The notes beneath the pieces were generated by a model, which had not been told where the DNA came from, searched no databases, and saw nothing but the letters and a program-made list of their open reading frames with translations. DNA of 64,000 nt from Roseateles depolymerans (GTDB lineage Bacteria; Pseudomonadota; Gammaproteobacteria; Burkholderiales; Burkholderiaceae_C), in contig NZ_QUMT01000002.1 of NCBI RefSeq assembly GCF_003387155.1, positions 935,694 to 999,693 of the forward strand, in the 5' to 3' direction. A program made the translations under genes and the position numbers. Of the stretch, positions 17,718-24,946 are shown in pieces. Positions within the stretch are counted from its first letter, which is position 1; every line of letters starts with the position of its first letter.

Positions 17718-18875
17718 TCAGGGGTGGGCAGACGGGGTCACCCGCATGCCGTCCGTCAGTTTGTCCAGGCCGCCCGTCACGAGTCGGTCGCCGGCCGATA
17801 GCCCGCTCACGACACGGTAGCGTCCCGCCACGACTTCCGCGAGCTGGACGGGAACCGCTTTCACCTGGCCCTGGGCGTCGACCCGCCAGACCCGAGTGTC
17901 TGCCCCGCTGCGAAGGACGGCATCCTGCGGGACGGTCATCGCCTGCGCATAAGACGCCATCGGCATCCGGACCCGCACGAACATGCCGGGCAGCAAGGCG
18001 CGATCGGGGTTGTCCACGAGGACGCGCACCAGCACATCGCCCGAGCCGGCATCCACGCTCACGCCGGAGAACAGCACGCGGCCCGTCGCTTGCACCTCGC
18101 TGCCGTCCGCGCGGAGCAGGGTGATCGGCTTCGATGCGGCGCGCGCAGGCGCAGGCGCGGAGGCGCGGGACTGTGGTGACTGCTGCAGCGGCGTGAGCAG
18201 GGCTGCGGGCTGCCGCACATCCACGTAGACCTGGTCCAACTGCACGATGCGCGCCAGCGGCATGGTGTCGGTGGCCGCCACCAGCGCGCCTTCCGTCTGC
18301 AAGGCTTGATCGACGCGGCCGGAGATCGGGGCCCGCACGGTGGTGAAGGCAAGATCCAGCTCCCGGCGTTCCAGCGTGGCCTTGGCTTGCGCGACCTCGG
18401 CCGCCGCCTGGTCGCGCTGCGTCTTGACCTCCTCGAAGGCCTGTTGGCTGATGGCACGCTCCGCCGCCAGTGGCGACAGGCGGGCGACTTGCGCCTGGGC
18501 GTGTCGAAGGGCCACCTCGGCGCGTTGCAGCGTGGCCGCGGCGATGGCGGCCTCGGCCTTGAAGGGCGCTGATTGCAGGGTGAAGAGGGCTTGTCCGGCG
18601 CGGACGTCGGCGCCTTGTTCGAACCGGCGCTCCGTGACGATGCCGCTGACCTGCGCACGGATTTCCGCCACCCGCACGGGACTGACCCGCGCCGGGAAAA
18701 CGTCGCTCACCTCCAGCGGCGCCGGTTGGACGGTCAGCGTGCTGACGACCGGTGCGGGTGCTTGCGCAGGCGCGGGTGCACCGGGCTCCGTGGGAGCCTG
18801 GGCGCTGCAAGCCGCCAGCAGGGCAGCGGCGATCCAGGGGGGGCGGTGCCCGCATCGGGGCAGGGTTCTGCTCAT
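17718..18875 (-). CDS. RND efflux periplasmic adaptor (membrane fusion) lipoprotein
   Basis: A 385-residue MFP/HlyD-like subunit with a lipoprotein signal (ALLAACSAQ, Cys23). The lipoyl-type half motifs appear at VSPVRVAEIRAQVSGIV and FTTVRAPISGRVDQAL, flanking an alpha-helical hairpin of about 70 residues (EAAIAAATLQRAEVALRHA), followed by beta-barrel and membrane-proximal domains. It bridges the RND pump to an outer-membrane channel. It is the first gene of the operon, so the main promoter should lie in 18876-19165. Confidence 0.94.
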   Translation of the reverse strand: MSRTLPRCGHRPPWIAAALLAACSAQAPTEPGAPAPAQAPAPVVSTLTVQPAPLEVSDVFPARVSPVRVAEIRAQVSGIVTERRFEQGADVRAGQALFTLQSAPFKAEAAIAAATLQRAEVALRHAQAQVARLSPLAAERAISQQAFEEVKTQRDQAAAEVAQAKATLERRELDLAFTTVRAPISGRVDQALQTEGALVAATDTMPLARIVQLDQVYVDVRQPAALLTPLQQSPQSRASAPAPARAASKPITLLRADGSEVQATGRVLFSGVSVDAGSGDVLVRVLVDNPDRALLPGMFVRVRMPMASYAQAMTVPQDAVLRSGADTRVWRVDAQGQVKAVPVQLAEVVAGRYRVVSGLSAGDRLVTGGLDKLTDGMRVTPSAHP

Positions 18876-19165
18876 GTCACTCCAAGCGTCGTTGGCCGCA
18901 ACCGGGTTCGGTCACGGTCACAAAGCCCGGAAGTTTGAAAGCGGGGGATGGAGCGGACGCTGCGGGCGTGTGGAGATTGCGTGGAGGTGGGGGCGATTGC
19001 GGGCCGCGGTTGGCAGGCGATAAGCGCACGCGAATGACGGCGCCGCCCCCTGCGTGGCCAGCCTTCGCCCGGGAGCGGCTGAGGCACTGATAACGTGGAG
19101 CACCGCACGCTTGCCCGCAGGACCTTCTTCCCTGGCGCAGGCGTGACGACTCAGGAGACTGGCCC

Positions 19166-20641
19166 ATGAGCCTTGCCGACATCGAACTACTCTTGATTGC
19201 GCTGTTCAGCGTGCTGGGCCTGGTGGGCCTGATCGTGCTGAAACCGCGACTGCATCCGCTCGTAGCCTTGCTGGTCGTGTCCATGGCCGTGGGGCTGGCG
19301 ACCGGCATGCCGCTGAACAAGCTGGCCTCGGCCATCTCGTCCGGCGCCGGGAAAACGCTGGGGGCGGTGGGTCTGGTCGTCGCGCTGGGGGCGATGCTGG
19401 GCAAGCTGCTGGCGGATTCCGGCGTCACCAGCCGCATCGCCGACGCGATCGTGAGCCGGTCGTCCTACCGCGCTCTGCCCTGGGCCATGGCAGGCGTGGC
19501 CTTCATCATCGGCATTCCCATGTTCTTCGAGGTGGGGCTGGTGGTGCTGCTACCGCTGATCTTCGGTGTGGCGCGCAAGCTGGAGACCAGCCGCCAGGGC
19601 AACGGGTCGGCCTATGTGTATGTGTCAGTGCCGGTGATTGCCGCGCTGGCGGCCATGCATGGGATGGTGCCGCCACATCCTGGGCCGCTGACGGCCATTG
19701 CGACGCTCAAGACGAGCGTGGGGGCCACCATGATCTATGGCTTTGTGGCGGCCATCCCGGCCATCATTCTGGGAGGGCCGCTATACGCGGCCTTCATCGC
19801 GCCGCGCATGAAGGCTCGTCCGGACGAGGCGATGATTCATCAGTATGTGCCGCATGACGGGGAGGACGGTCACGGAGACGGCTCTGCCCAAGCGTCAAAT
19901 TCGTCGGGGTCCGCTACGAGGGAGGCACACGGGAAGACCGGGGCCGTTGAGGCAACTCACGCTCCATCGACGGGCGGGCCCGGCGTGGGGATCGGCGTGT
20001 TGTGCGCCTTGCTGCCAGCCTTGCTGATGCTGTTCCATGCGGTGGCCGAGGTGCTGCTCGACAAGACCTCAGGCCTGCTTCACGTGTCGGCCTTTGTCGG
20101 CAATCCGATCGTGGCCATGCTGCTGGGCCTGCTGTTGGCGATGGTCCTGCTGCGGTCCGGTGATCCGGAATCCGTGCGCAGGTCGCTGAGCGCCAGCGTC
20201 AAGCCGATCAGCAATGTGCTGCTCATCATTGCCGGCGGCGGCGCCTTCCAGCAGGTGCTCACCGATGCGCAGGTGGGCGATGCGATTGTCCACATGAGCC
20301 ATCAGTTCGCGGTTTCGCCGCTGCTGCTGGGCTGGTTGATCTCGATGTTGCTGTCCGTGTCGACCGGTTCGGCGACTGTCGGCATCGTGGGAGCCGCCGG
20401 GCTGTTGGCCCCGCTGGCCGCTTCCGGGGGCGGCATCAACCAGCCGCTGCTGGCGCTGTCCATCGGCTGCGGATCGCTTTTCTTCAACTACGCCAATCAC
20501 GCCGGCTTCTGGCTGGTGAAGGAATCCTTCGGCATGAGCATGGGGGAGGCCACCAAGACGATCTCGGTGGTGCAGTCCATCGTGTCGCTGGTGGGCCTGG
20601 GGATGGTGTTCTTGCTGAACCTAATGCCGCCGCTGGGCTAG
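19166..20641 (+). CDS. GntP-family gluconate/organic acid:H+ symporter
   Basis: A 491-residue polytopic permease, slightly longer than usual for the family. Characteristic stretches are LIVLKPRLHPLVALLVVSMA, IIGIPMFFEVGLVVLLPL, AAMHGMVPPHPGPL and, near the end, CGSLFFNYANHAGFWLVKES. A hydrophilic insert of about 45 residues (roughly 230-275, His/Gly/Ser-rich) separates the two membrane halves and accounts for the extra length. Gluconate, or another sugar acid or hydroxy acid, is likely. CAGGAG lies nine bases upstream of the start. It ends 35 bases from the convergent RidA-family gene; no catabolic gene is adjacent. Confidence 0.92.
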   Translation: MSLADIELLLIALFSVLGLVGLIVLKPRLHPLVALLVVSMAVGLATGMPLNKLASAISSGAGKTLGAVGLVVALGAMLGKLLADSGVTSRIADAIVSRSSYRALPWAMAGVAFIIGIPMFFEVGLVVLLPLIFGVARKLETSRQGNGSAYVYVSVPVIAALAAMHGMVPPHPGPLTAIATLKTSVGATMIYGFVAAIPAIILGGPLYAAFIAPRMKARPDEAMIHQYVPHDGEDGHGDGSAQASNSSGSATREAHGKTGAVEATHAPSTGGPGVGIGVLCALLPALLMLFHAVAEVLLDKTSGLLHVSAFVGNPIVAMLLGLLLAMVLLRSGDPESVRRSLSASVKPISNVLLIIAGGGAFQQVLTDAQVGDAIVHMSHQFAVSPLLLGWLISMLLSVSTGSATVGIVGAAGLLAPLAASGGGINQPLLALSIGCGSLFFNYANHAGFWLVKESFGMSMGEATKTISVVQSIVSLVGLGMVFLLNLMPPLG

Positions 20642-20676
20642 CCTGCTGGTCAGGACGCGGTCTTGTCGGAGGCTGA

Positions 20677-21063
20677 TTACGGAATCCGTGCGATGACCTT
20701 GATCTCGAACTGGAAGCCGTACAGCCAGGTCACACCCACGCCGGTCAGCGTGGGGTAGGGCGCTTCGCCCCAGTGGGACATCACCACCGGCCAGACGCGG
20801 TCGAAGATGGCCTCCGGGTTCACCAGGAACACCGTCACATCCACAACGTCCTTGAAGCTGCAGCCTGCGGCTTCCAGGATGGCATTGAGGTTGGTAAAGG
20901 CCAGTTTGACCTGGGCTTCCAGGTCGGCCTCTGGCGCGCCGTCCGGCAGGCTACCCACCTGTCCCGATACAAACAGGAAGCCATTGGAGCGAATGGCGGG
21001 GGAATAGCGGTTGCGCTCGTACAGCGCCTGACGGCCGGTGGGGAAAACAACGTCGCGTGACAT
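20677..21063 (-). CDS. RidA/YjgF-family protein
   Basis: From the ATG at 21063 (AAGGA about ten bases upstream) the product is 128 residues, normal for the family. Features: RYSPAIRSNGFLFVSGQVG, the repeated QVKLAFTNLNAILEAAGCSF, and VVDVTVFLV. The canonical RidA arginine that salt-bridges imine substrates (usually in a C-terminal P-x-R-x-x-V/x context) is not evident in YPTLTGVGVTWL, so this is probably one of the non-archetypal Rid subfamilies rather than a true 2-aminoacrylate deaminase. It is divergent from a LysR gene that probably regulates it. Confidence 0.88.
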   Translation of the reverse strand: MSRDVVFPTGRQALYERNRYSPAIRSNGFLFVSGQVGSLPDGAPEADLEAQVKLAFTNLNAILEAAGCSFKDVVDVTVFLVNPEAIFDRVWPVVMSHWGEAPYPTLTGVGVTWLYGFQFEIKVIARIP

Positions 21064-21131
21064 GCAAAGCGTCCTTGGCAGTGAAAAGAATGAAGGGCTG
21101 CGGGGACTGTAGGAATTTGTCGGATGCGAAT

Positions 21132-21173
21132 AAACAGGGCTGTCGCACAATCACTGTTTGAATCCACCAAACA
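21132..21173. promoter_or_regulatory. Overlapping inverted repeats between RidA-like and LysR genes
   Basis: AAACAG (21132-21137) pairs with CTGTTT (21154-21159), 16 bases apart, and TGTTTG (21155-21160) pairs with CAAACA (21168-21173), seven bases apart and touching the LysR start codon. LysR proteins typically bind interrupted palindromes between divergent genes, so this is a plausible operator for both. Confidence 0.5.
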
Positions 21174-22091
21174 ATGGGGTGCGCCTTGGATCGTTTCGAC
21201 ACGCTGAAGGCCTTTGTGCGCGTCGTAGAGGCGGGCAGCTTCACCAGAGCGGCTGACACCTTGCAGCTGAGCAAGACCACGGTGACACAGCAGATCCAGC
21301 AGTTGGAGGCCCACCTGCGGGTCCGGCTGCTGAATCGGACGACGCGGCAGGTGAAGGTGACGGCGGAAGGCGCCGCCTATTACGACCGTGCCGTAAGGCT
21401 GCTGGCGGATCTGGATGAGGCCGATACCAGCGTGAGGACAGCGTCGTCTTCGCCGCGTGGCTTGTTGCGGGTGGATGTGCCCAGTCCGTTTGCATTGAAG
21501 GTGCTGGTGCCGGCATTGCCGGCTTTTCATGCGCGGTATCCGGACCTGCAGCTGGAAGTAGGGGTGAGTGACCGGGAGGTCGATGTCATCGGGGACAACG
21601 TCGACTGCGTGGTGCGTGGCGGCCAATTGGCGGATTCGACGCTGGTGGCCAGGCGCATCGGGGAGCTGCAGCTGGGCGTCTATGCCGCGCCGGGGTATCT
21701 GGCACTTGCGGGAACGCCGGGGCACCCGAAGGACTTGGAGGATTCGCATCACCGGGTGGTGGGGTTCTTAAGCTCGCGAAGCGGGCGGGTGTTGCCGCTG
21801 AACTTGCGGCAGGGCAGCACGCGCGTCGAGATTCAAGGGCGCTACGCGGTGGCGCTGGACGATGGCAATGCCTACCTCGGTGCGGGCTTGGCCGGGATGG
21901 GGGTGCTCTGGTTGCCGACCTATATGGCGGTGGATGCTGTCGCCAGTGGGGCGCTTGTGCGGCTGTTTGAGGGGTGGGAATGTGAGCCGATGCCGATGTC
22001 GGTGGCGTTTCCGCCGCATCGGCATCGGAGTGCGAAGTTGCAGGTCTTCATCGAGTGGATGGACAGCTTGATGAAGAACCTTCCGGGCTAA
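21174..22091 (+). CDS. LysR-family transcriptional regulator
   Basis: A 305-residue regulator. The N-terminal helix-turn-helix is FDTLKAFVRVVEAGSFTRAA plus LQLSKTTVTQQIQQLEAHL, followed by the LysR substrate-binding domain (GLLRVDVPSPFALKVLVPAL, DVIGDNVDCVVRGG). The ATG at 21174 is taken as start; a TTG at 21186 would begin MDRFDTL, closer to many relatives. It is divergent from the RidA-like gene and likely controls it in response to a small metabolite. GC content and codon use match the surroundings. Confidence 0.9.
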   Translation: MGCALDRFDTLKAFVRVVEAGSFTRAADTLQLSKTTVTQQIQQLEAHLRVRLLNRTTRQVKVTAEGAAYYDRAVRLLADLDEADTSVRTASSSPRGLLRVDVPSPFALKVLVPALPAFHARYPDLQLEVGVSDREVDVIGDNVDCVVRGGQLADSTLVARRIGELQLGVYAAPGYLALAGTPGHPKDLEDSHHRVVGFLSSRSGRVLPLNLRQGSTRVEIQGRYAVALDDGNAYLGAGLAGMGVLWLPTYMAVDAVASGALVRLFEGWECEPMPMSVAFPPHRHRSAKLQVFIEWMDSLMKNLPG

Positions 22092-22241
22092 CGCTTGCTT
22101 TGGGGCCTTGTCGGCGCTCCGCGCGCGTCAATATGACTTCTCGGAACGCTTACGGGTCTCTGAGCGTAGGTGCATGCGGTGACTGGTAGTACACCGGGAG
22201 TTTGCTTCTGCTGTAAGGCCGCGCTTCAAGGTGCGGGGAGC

Positions 22242-22263
22242 TTCAGGCTGGAAGCGGAAGTCA
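22242..22263 (-). repeat. Copy 1 of a 22-bp intergenic repeat containing a stop codon
   Basis: The plus strand reads TTCAGGCTGGAAGCGGAAGTCA. It matches 22641-22662 at 20 of 22 positions. Read on the minus strand it begins TGACTTCCG, and that TGA is the stop codon of the small gene ending at 22261. Confidence 0.75.
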
Positions 22264-22542
22264 AGAACTATCAGCACGGAAGGGGAGCTGCTCCCGTAGC
22301 CATGCCCTGAACTCGCCTTCGGACAATGGTCGTTCCTCCATGCCGCATTCATTCCATCGCCGGCTCACCGTGTCACCCCACTCGGCAATCAGCTCACGGA
22401 AGCTCGATGGCGCATCGCCCTGCGAAGCAAGCCACGCGCAATACGCCACGATGCCATTCAGCTCCTGCACATTCGCATCCCCGTCGAGGTAGCGATTGGC
22501 AGCCTCATAGAACAGCTTCATTTGTTGTTGAAGGAGCAACAT
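22261..22542 (-). CDS. Small hypothetical protein
   Basis: Reading from the ATG at 22542 gives 93 residues (MLLLQQQMKLFYEAANRYLD, then a mostly helical, acidic sequence with tryptophans near residues 37, 48, 56 and 80). Composition and length look like a real soluble protein, perhaps of the immunity or regulatory type seen in gene-poor islands, but I do not recognise it. The ribosome binding site is weak; an alternative start is the internal ATG eight codons on. The stop falls within a repeat copy shared with the next small gene. Confidence 0.45.
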   Translation of the reverse strand: MLLLQQQMKLFYEAANRYLDGDANVQELNGIVAYCAWLASQGDAPSSFRELIAEWGDTVSRRWNECGMEERPLSEGEFRAWLREQLPFRADSS

Positions 22543-22640
22543 CGACTTTTGGGGCCGTGGGGAATGGTACGAGCGCGTGCGCCTGCAAAGTTGGAAGCCT
22601 AAATCATCCGAGTCCAATGAAGCTGCGATTTCGCCGCAGA

Positions 22641-22662
22641 TTCAGGCTGAAAACGGAAGTCA
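22641..22662 (-). repeat. Copy 2 of the 22-bp intergenic repeat containing a stop codon
   Basis: The plus strand reads TTCAGGCTGAAAACGGAAGTCA, differing from copy 1 at two positions. Its minus-strand start is again the TGA stop codon of a small gene, here the one ending at 22660. Confidence 0.75.
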
Positions 22663-22950
22663 GTCCGAGAGAAGGAAGACCCGTGTTCCGGGAGGAACGT
22701 CATCCTTCTTCAGGTCGTTCGGAAGAAGGATTGGCACCGTGAGGACTGTGGGCCGGGGACGTGAGCCATAGTGGAGCATCTCGATGCCGTTGACATATGT
22801 GTCACGCACCGTGCCATCGTCTAGCTCAAGTCGAATTGCCGATCCAACTTTCATCACTCTACCTCCAGTACCCGCGGCCGGGCCGGGCGCGAGAACGCAG
22901 CCCCCTCCAGCGATTTGAAAGGCGTGCTCTACGACAAAGAGAAGCTTCAT
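22660..22950 (-). CDS. Small conserved-type protein, beta-rich, possibly translation-factor-like barrel
   Basis: From the ATG at 22950 the product is 96 residues: MKLLFVVEHAFQIAGGGCVL, then GSAIRLELDDGTVRDTYVNG and VPILLPNDLKKDDVPPGTRV. The pattern of an initial strand ending in a GxxC turn, an exposed hairpin and a late 'DDVPPGT' turn recalls the second (barrel) domain of EF-Tu-like proteins found as stand-alone small bacterial proteins. This is pattern memory, not proof. No operon partner is obvious. The stop is embedded in the same repeat as the neighbouring small gene. Confidence 0.62.
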   Translation of the reverse strand: MKLLFVVEHAFQIAGGGCVLAPGPAAGTGGRVMKVGSAIRLELDDGTVRDTYVNGIEMLHYGSRPRPTVLTVPILLPNDLKKDDVPPGTRVFLLSD

Positions 22951-23228
22951 GGCCCTAGATGGTACGGGGTCCGATTTCGCTGCAAAGCGGCCCTTCATGG
23001 TTCGTAGGCGCTTTAGAGTAAGAGCGGTCCTTCACGCGGCGGCTGTCGGCTGAACGCTATAGACCGGGCCCTGTAAGAACGCTGCTCCATTGCAAACCGA
23101 CGAAAAGTCGGACTCTCAAATCCGCCAGCGTAAAACGTCATCCGGAAATGTTACCTTGCCGCGATAGACCCGAGGGCACGCAACCTCGGTCGGCTACGAT
23201 TTGCAAGCACTGCCTTCGTCCAAGCTCC
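22951..23228. other. Gene-free, lower-GC stretch before a broken gene
   Basis: No supported gene on either strand. A small hairpin (CCGAC, five-base loop, GTCGG at 23097-23111) is present but lacks a T-run. The stretch, together with 22092-22260 and 23511-23608, makes 22.1-23.6 kb the least coding part of the window and looks like a zone of gene loss or small-cassette insertion. Confidence 0.5.
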
Positions 23229-23510
23229 ATGAGCGACTGCCCTACCTGCAACCGACCTCACCGTGTAAATCCGCTCATAGCCTAAGGTTCAACTGCGCGC
23301 TTCCCTGCCAAATGCAAGCAATGCGGGGGGCGATTTCATCCAGCTCGGACGGCCAGCAGCGTTCTCAGTGAGGTGATCCTCTTTCCATTCGGTCTGTTTG
23401 CCGCATTCACCTCCGATGTTGTGTGGGTTGCTGCCTTCATGGTCCTCGGCGGGCTTTTGGCCATACTGGCACTGCGTTGCTGGGTGCCCCTCGTGGCTGC
23501 AAAGACTTGA
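23229..23510 (+). pseudogene. Zinc-ribbon/transmembrane protein gene interrupted by an in-frame TAA
   Basis: An ATG at 23229 begins MSDCPTCNRPH with a CxxC pair and reads 18 codons to TAA at 23283-23285. Without changing frame, the sequence after this stop continues for 74 codons to TGA at 23508-23510: it contains AKCKQCGGRFHPA (a second CxxC pair, 23313-23324) and then about 45 strongly hydrophobic residues (ILFPFGLFAAFTSDVVWVAA and onward). Two CxxC pairs make one zinc ribbon, so the two halves belong together. I interpret this as a small zinc-ribbon membrane protein inactivated by a nonsense mutation; stop-codon readthrough or an unusual start near 23373 are less likely alternatives. Confidence 0.6.
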
Positions 23511-23608
23511 CGCGTATGGTCCTTGCGGAGGCAACGGCTGGGGGGCACGATGCCCTGGCCATCCCCGTCATCCCGTTGTCTACGCCCTCAAACGCCCACG
23601 GAGCCCCC

Positions 23609-24112
23609 ATGCCCAAGCCCCTTGTCAACCTCAACGACGTCGTCTTCACCGACATCGAAGAAAACGGCTACTACACCTCCAAACGCGCGCAGTTCAGCGC
23701 CGCCATCGGCGCCAAGAAGCTGGGCTACAACCTGACGGAACTGCCCCCCGGCAAAGCCCAGTGCCCCTTCCACAACCACCGCGCGGAGGAAGAGATGTTC
23801 CTGATCCTGGAGGGAGAAGGGGAACTGCGCTACGGCGACCAGCGCTACAAAATCCGCCCGCATGACGTGATTGCCTGCCCCACCGGCGACCGCTCCACCG
23901 CCCATCAGATCATCAACACCGGCAGCACAACGATGCGGTATCTGTCGCTGTCCACGCTCGCTGAGATCGAGGTCTGCGAATACCCCGACTCAGACAAGAT
24001 CGGCGTCCACGCAGACGCACCATCCCCCGGCGTGCACAAGATGTTCCGCGCCGCCAGCACGGTCGACTACTACGACGGCGAAAGCACCGAACCCCCGCTC
24101 CCCCGCGACTGA
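23609..24112 (+). CDS. Cupin-domain protein
   Basis: From the ATG at 23609 (GGAG five bases upstream) the product is 167 residues. The metal-binding cupin motif 1 is PFHNHRAEEEMFLILEGEG (His, His, Glu ligands) and motif 2 lies around AHQIINTG. A longer reading with an upstream ATG is open but has no family resemblance. Single-domain cupins bind Fe, Mn or Zn and serve as dioxygenases, isomerases or sugar binders; there is no basis to choose here. No co-transcribed partner is evident: the next gene has its own leader structure. Confidence 0.87.
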   Translation: MPKPLVNLNDVVFTDIEENGYYTSKRAQFSAAIGAKKLGYNLTELPPGKAQCPFHNHRAEEEMFLILEGEGELRYGDQRYKIRPHDVIACPTGDRSTAHQIINTGSTTMRYLSLSTLAEIEVCEYPDSDKIGVHADAPSPGVHKMFRAASTVDYYDGESTEPPLPRD

Positions 24113-24186
24113 AGGCCCCTAACTTCGCCCCCCTAGCTTCTTCTCCCTCAGCCCCTCCGCGTCCACTCCTTTGTGGATGTCGACCG

Positions 24187-24242
24187 CAGAACCGAAGGCG
24201 CATCGTTGCGCCCTCTCTAGCACGGCCAATGCGCCGGTTCTG
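24187..24242 (+). promoter_or_regulatory. Long leader hairpin abutting the DUF6345 ribosome binding site
   Basis: CAGAACC (24187-24193) and GGCGCAT (24197-24203), separated by a three-base bulge, pair exactly with ATGCGCC (24229-24235) and GGTTCTG (24236-24242), giving a 14-bp stem with a 25-base loop. The AAGGAG ribosome binding site starts at 24243, directly after the stem. A competing hairpin GGCGCA/TGCGCC (24197-24202 with 24207-24212, TCGT loop) uses the same left arm, so the two are mutually exclusive. If transcribed, this could control translation; if not, it could be a DNA operator. Confidence 0.55.
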
Positions 24243-24255
24243 AAGGAGTAGTGCA

Positions 24256-24930
24256 ATGGGCAGTATCGGAATCGAATGGGTTCGCCAGTACCACGGTCTG
24301 GCATCGAACCTCAACAACACCAAGCCTCAGGCTGAAGGCTTCTACAACACCCTCAGCGCCACGCGGCGTTTCCAGTGGGGAGACGACCTGGCCTGGGACC
24401 GGGACTTCGAGCAGCAGGGCGTCGGCAGCCCGTCCTCCGGGACTGACACCACCTGGGCCGACAACGTCGACATGGTGTTCTTCTCCGGCCACGGATCCCC
24501 GGGCGGCTTCATGTTCGGCGTGAAGATCGATGACGCGCGGGCGCGGCCGACCGAGATCCGCTGGGGCGACCAGGACCTCGAATTCATCGCGCTCGATGCC
24601 TGCAATGTGCTGGAGGCCGATGGCGTGTTCGGCCGCTGGGGTTGGCCTGTGTTCAAGGGCCTGCACTACATCCTGGGCTTTCACACCACGACCTCGGACG
24701 AACCGGATCGCGGCCGGTTGCTGGCGCAGTACCTCAATGCCGGCGAGACCATGCGCCGCGCCTGGATCAAGGCCTGCCAGGACACCGAGTCGTCGGACAC
24801 CGAGTGGGCCTACCTGCGCGCGGATGCCGCCGGCACCGACACCTACAACGACCACTGGTGGGGCAAGGGCAGCGTCTCGTCCGACCCCGTCAACCCGACG
24901 GTCCTGGCTTACGCACGCGGCGCCTGCTGA
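24256..24930 (+). CDS. DUF6345 protein with caspase-like (clan CD) His-Gly and Cys motifs
   Basis: A 224-residue soluble protein with no export signal; AAGGAG at 24243-24248 fixes the start. It matches my memory of DUF6345. Two motifs stand out: a hydrophobic strand ending in a His-Gly pair (VDMVFFSGHGSPGGF, His79-Gly80), and another ending in LEFIALDACNVL (Cys116), 36 residues later. That order and spacing is the catalytic dyad signature of clan CD cysteine peptidases such as caspases, gingipains and CPDs. I infer a caspase-like hydrolase or an inactive relative; no substrate is known. Sixteen bases separate it from the next gene, with which it forms an operon. Confidence 0.78.
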   Translation: MGSIGIEWVRQYHGLASNLNNTKPQAEGFYNTLSATRRFQWGDDLAWDRDFEQQGVGSPSSGTDTTWADNVDMVFFSGHGSPGGFMFGVKIDDARARPTEIRWGDQDLEFIALDACNVLEADGVFGRWGWPVFKGLHYILGFHTTTSDEPDRGRLLAQYLNAGETMRRAWIKACQDTESSDTEWAYLRADAAGTDTYNDHWWGKGSVSSDPVNPTVLAYARGAC

Positions 24931-24946
24931 GGCAATGGAGAACACC

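Noticed and set aside
14553..17801. Long open frame opposite the RND pump gene (over 1000 codons, His/Gln/Arg-rich)
   Set aside because: It mirrors the codon-position GC bias of the real pump gene; its composition (poly-His/Gln) fits no protein family and the opposite strand encodes a full AcrB-type protein.
23097..23111. Small hairpin CCGAC/GTCGG
   Set aside because: Only five base pairs and no T-run; not distinguishable from chance in GC-rich DNA.
23289..23534. Minus-strand open frame of 81 codons
   Set aside because: It is the antisense of the zinc-ribbon/membrane pseudogene, whose hydrophobic and CxxC patterns on the plus strand are more convincing.
22092..23608. Possible integron cassette array
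   Set aside because: Small genes with a common 3' element suggested it, but no integrase and no paired GTTRRRY/RYYYAAC attC ends were seen.
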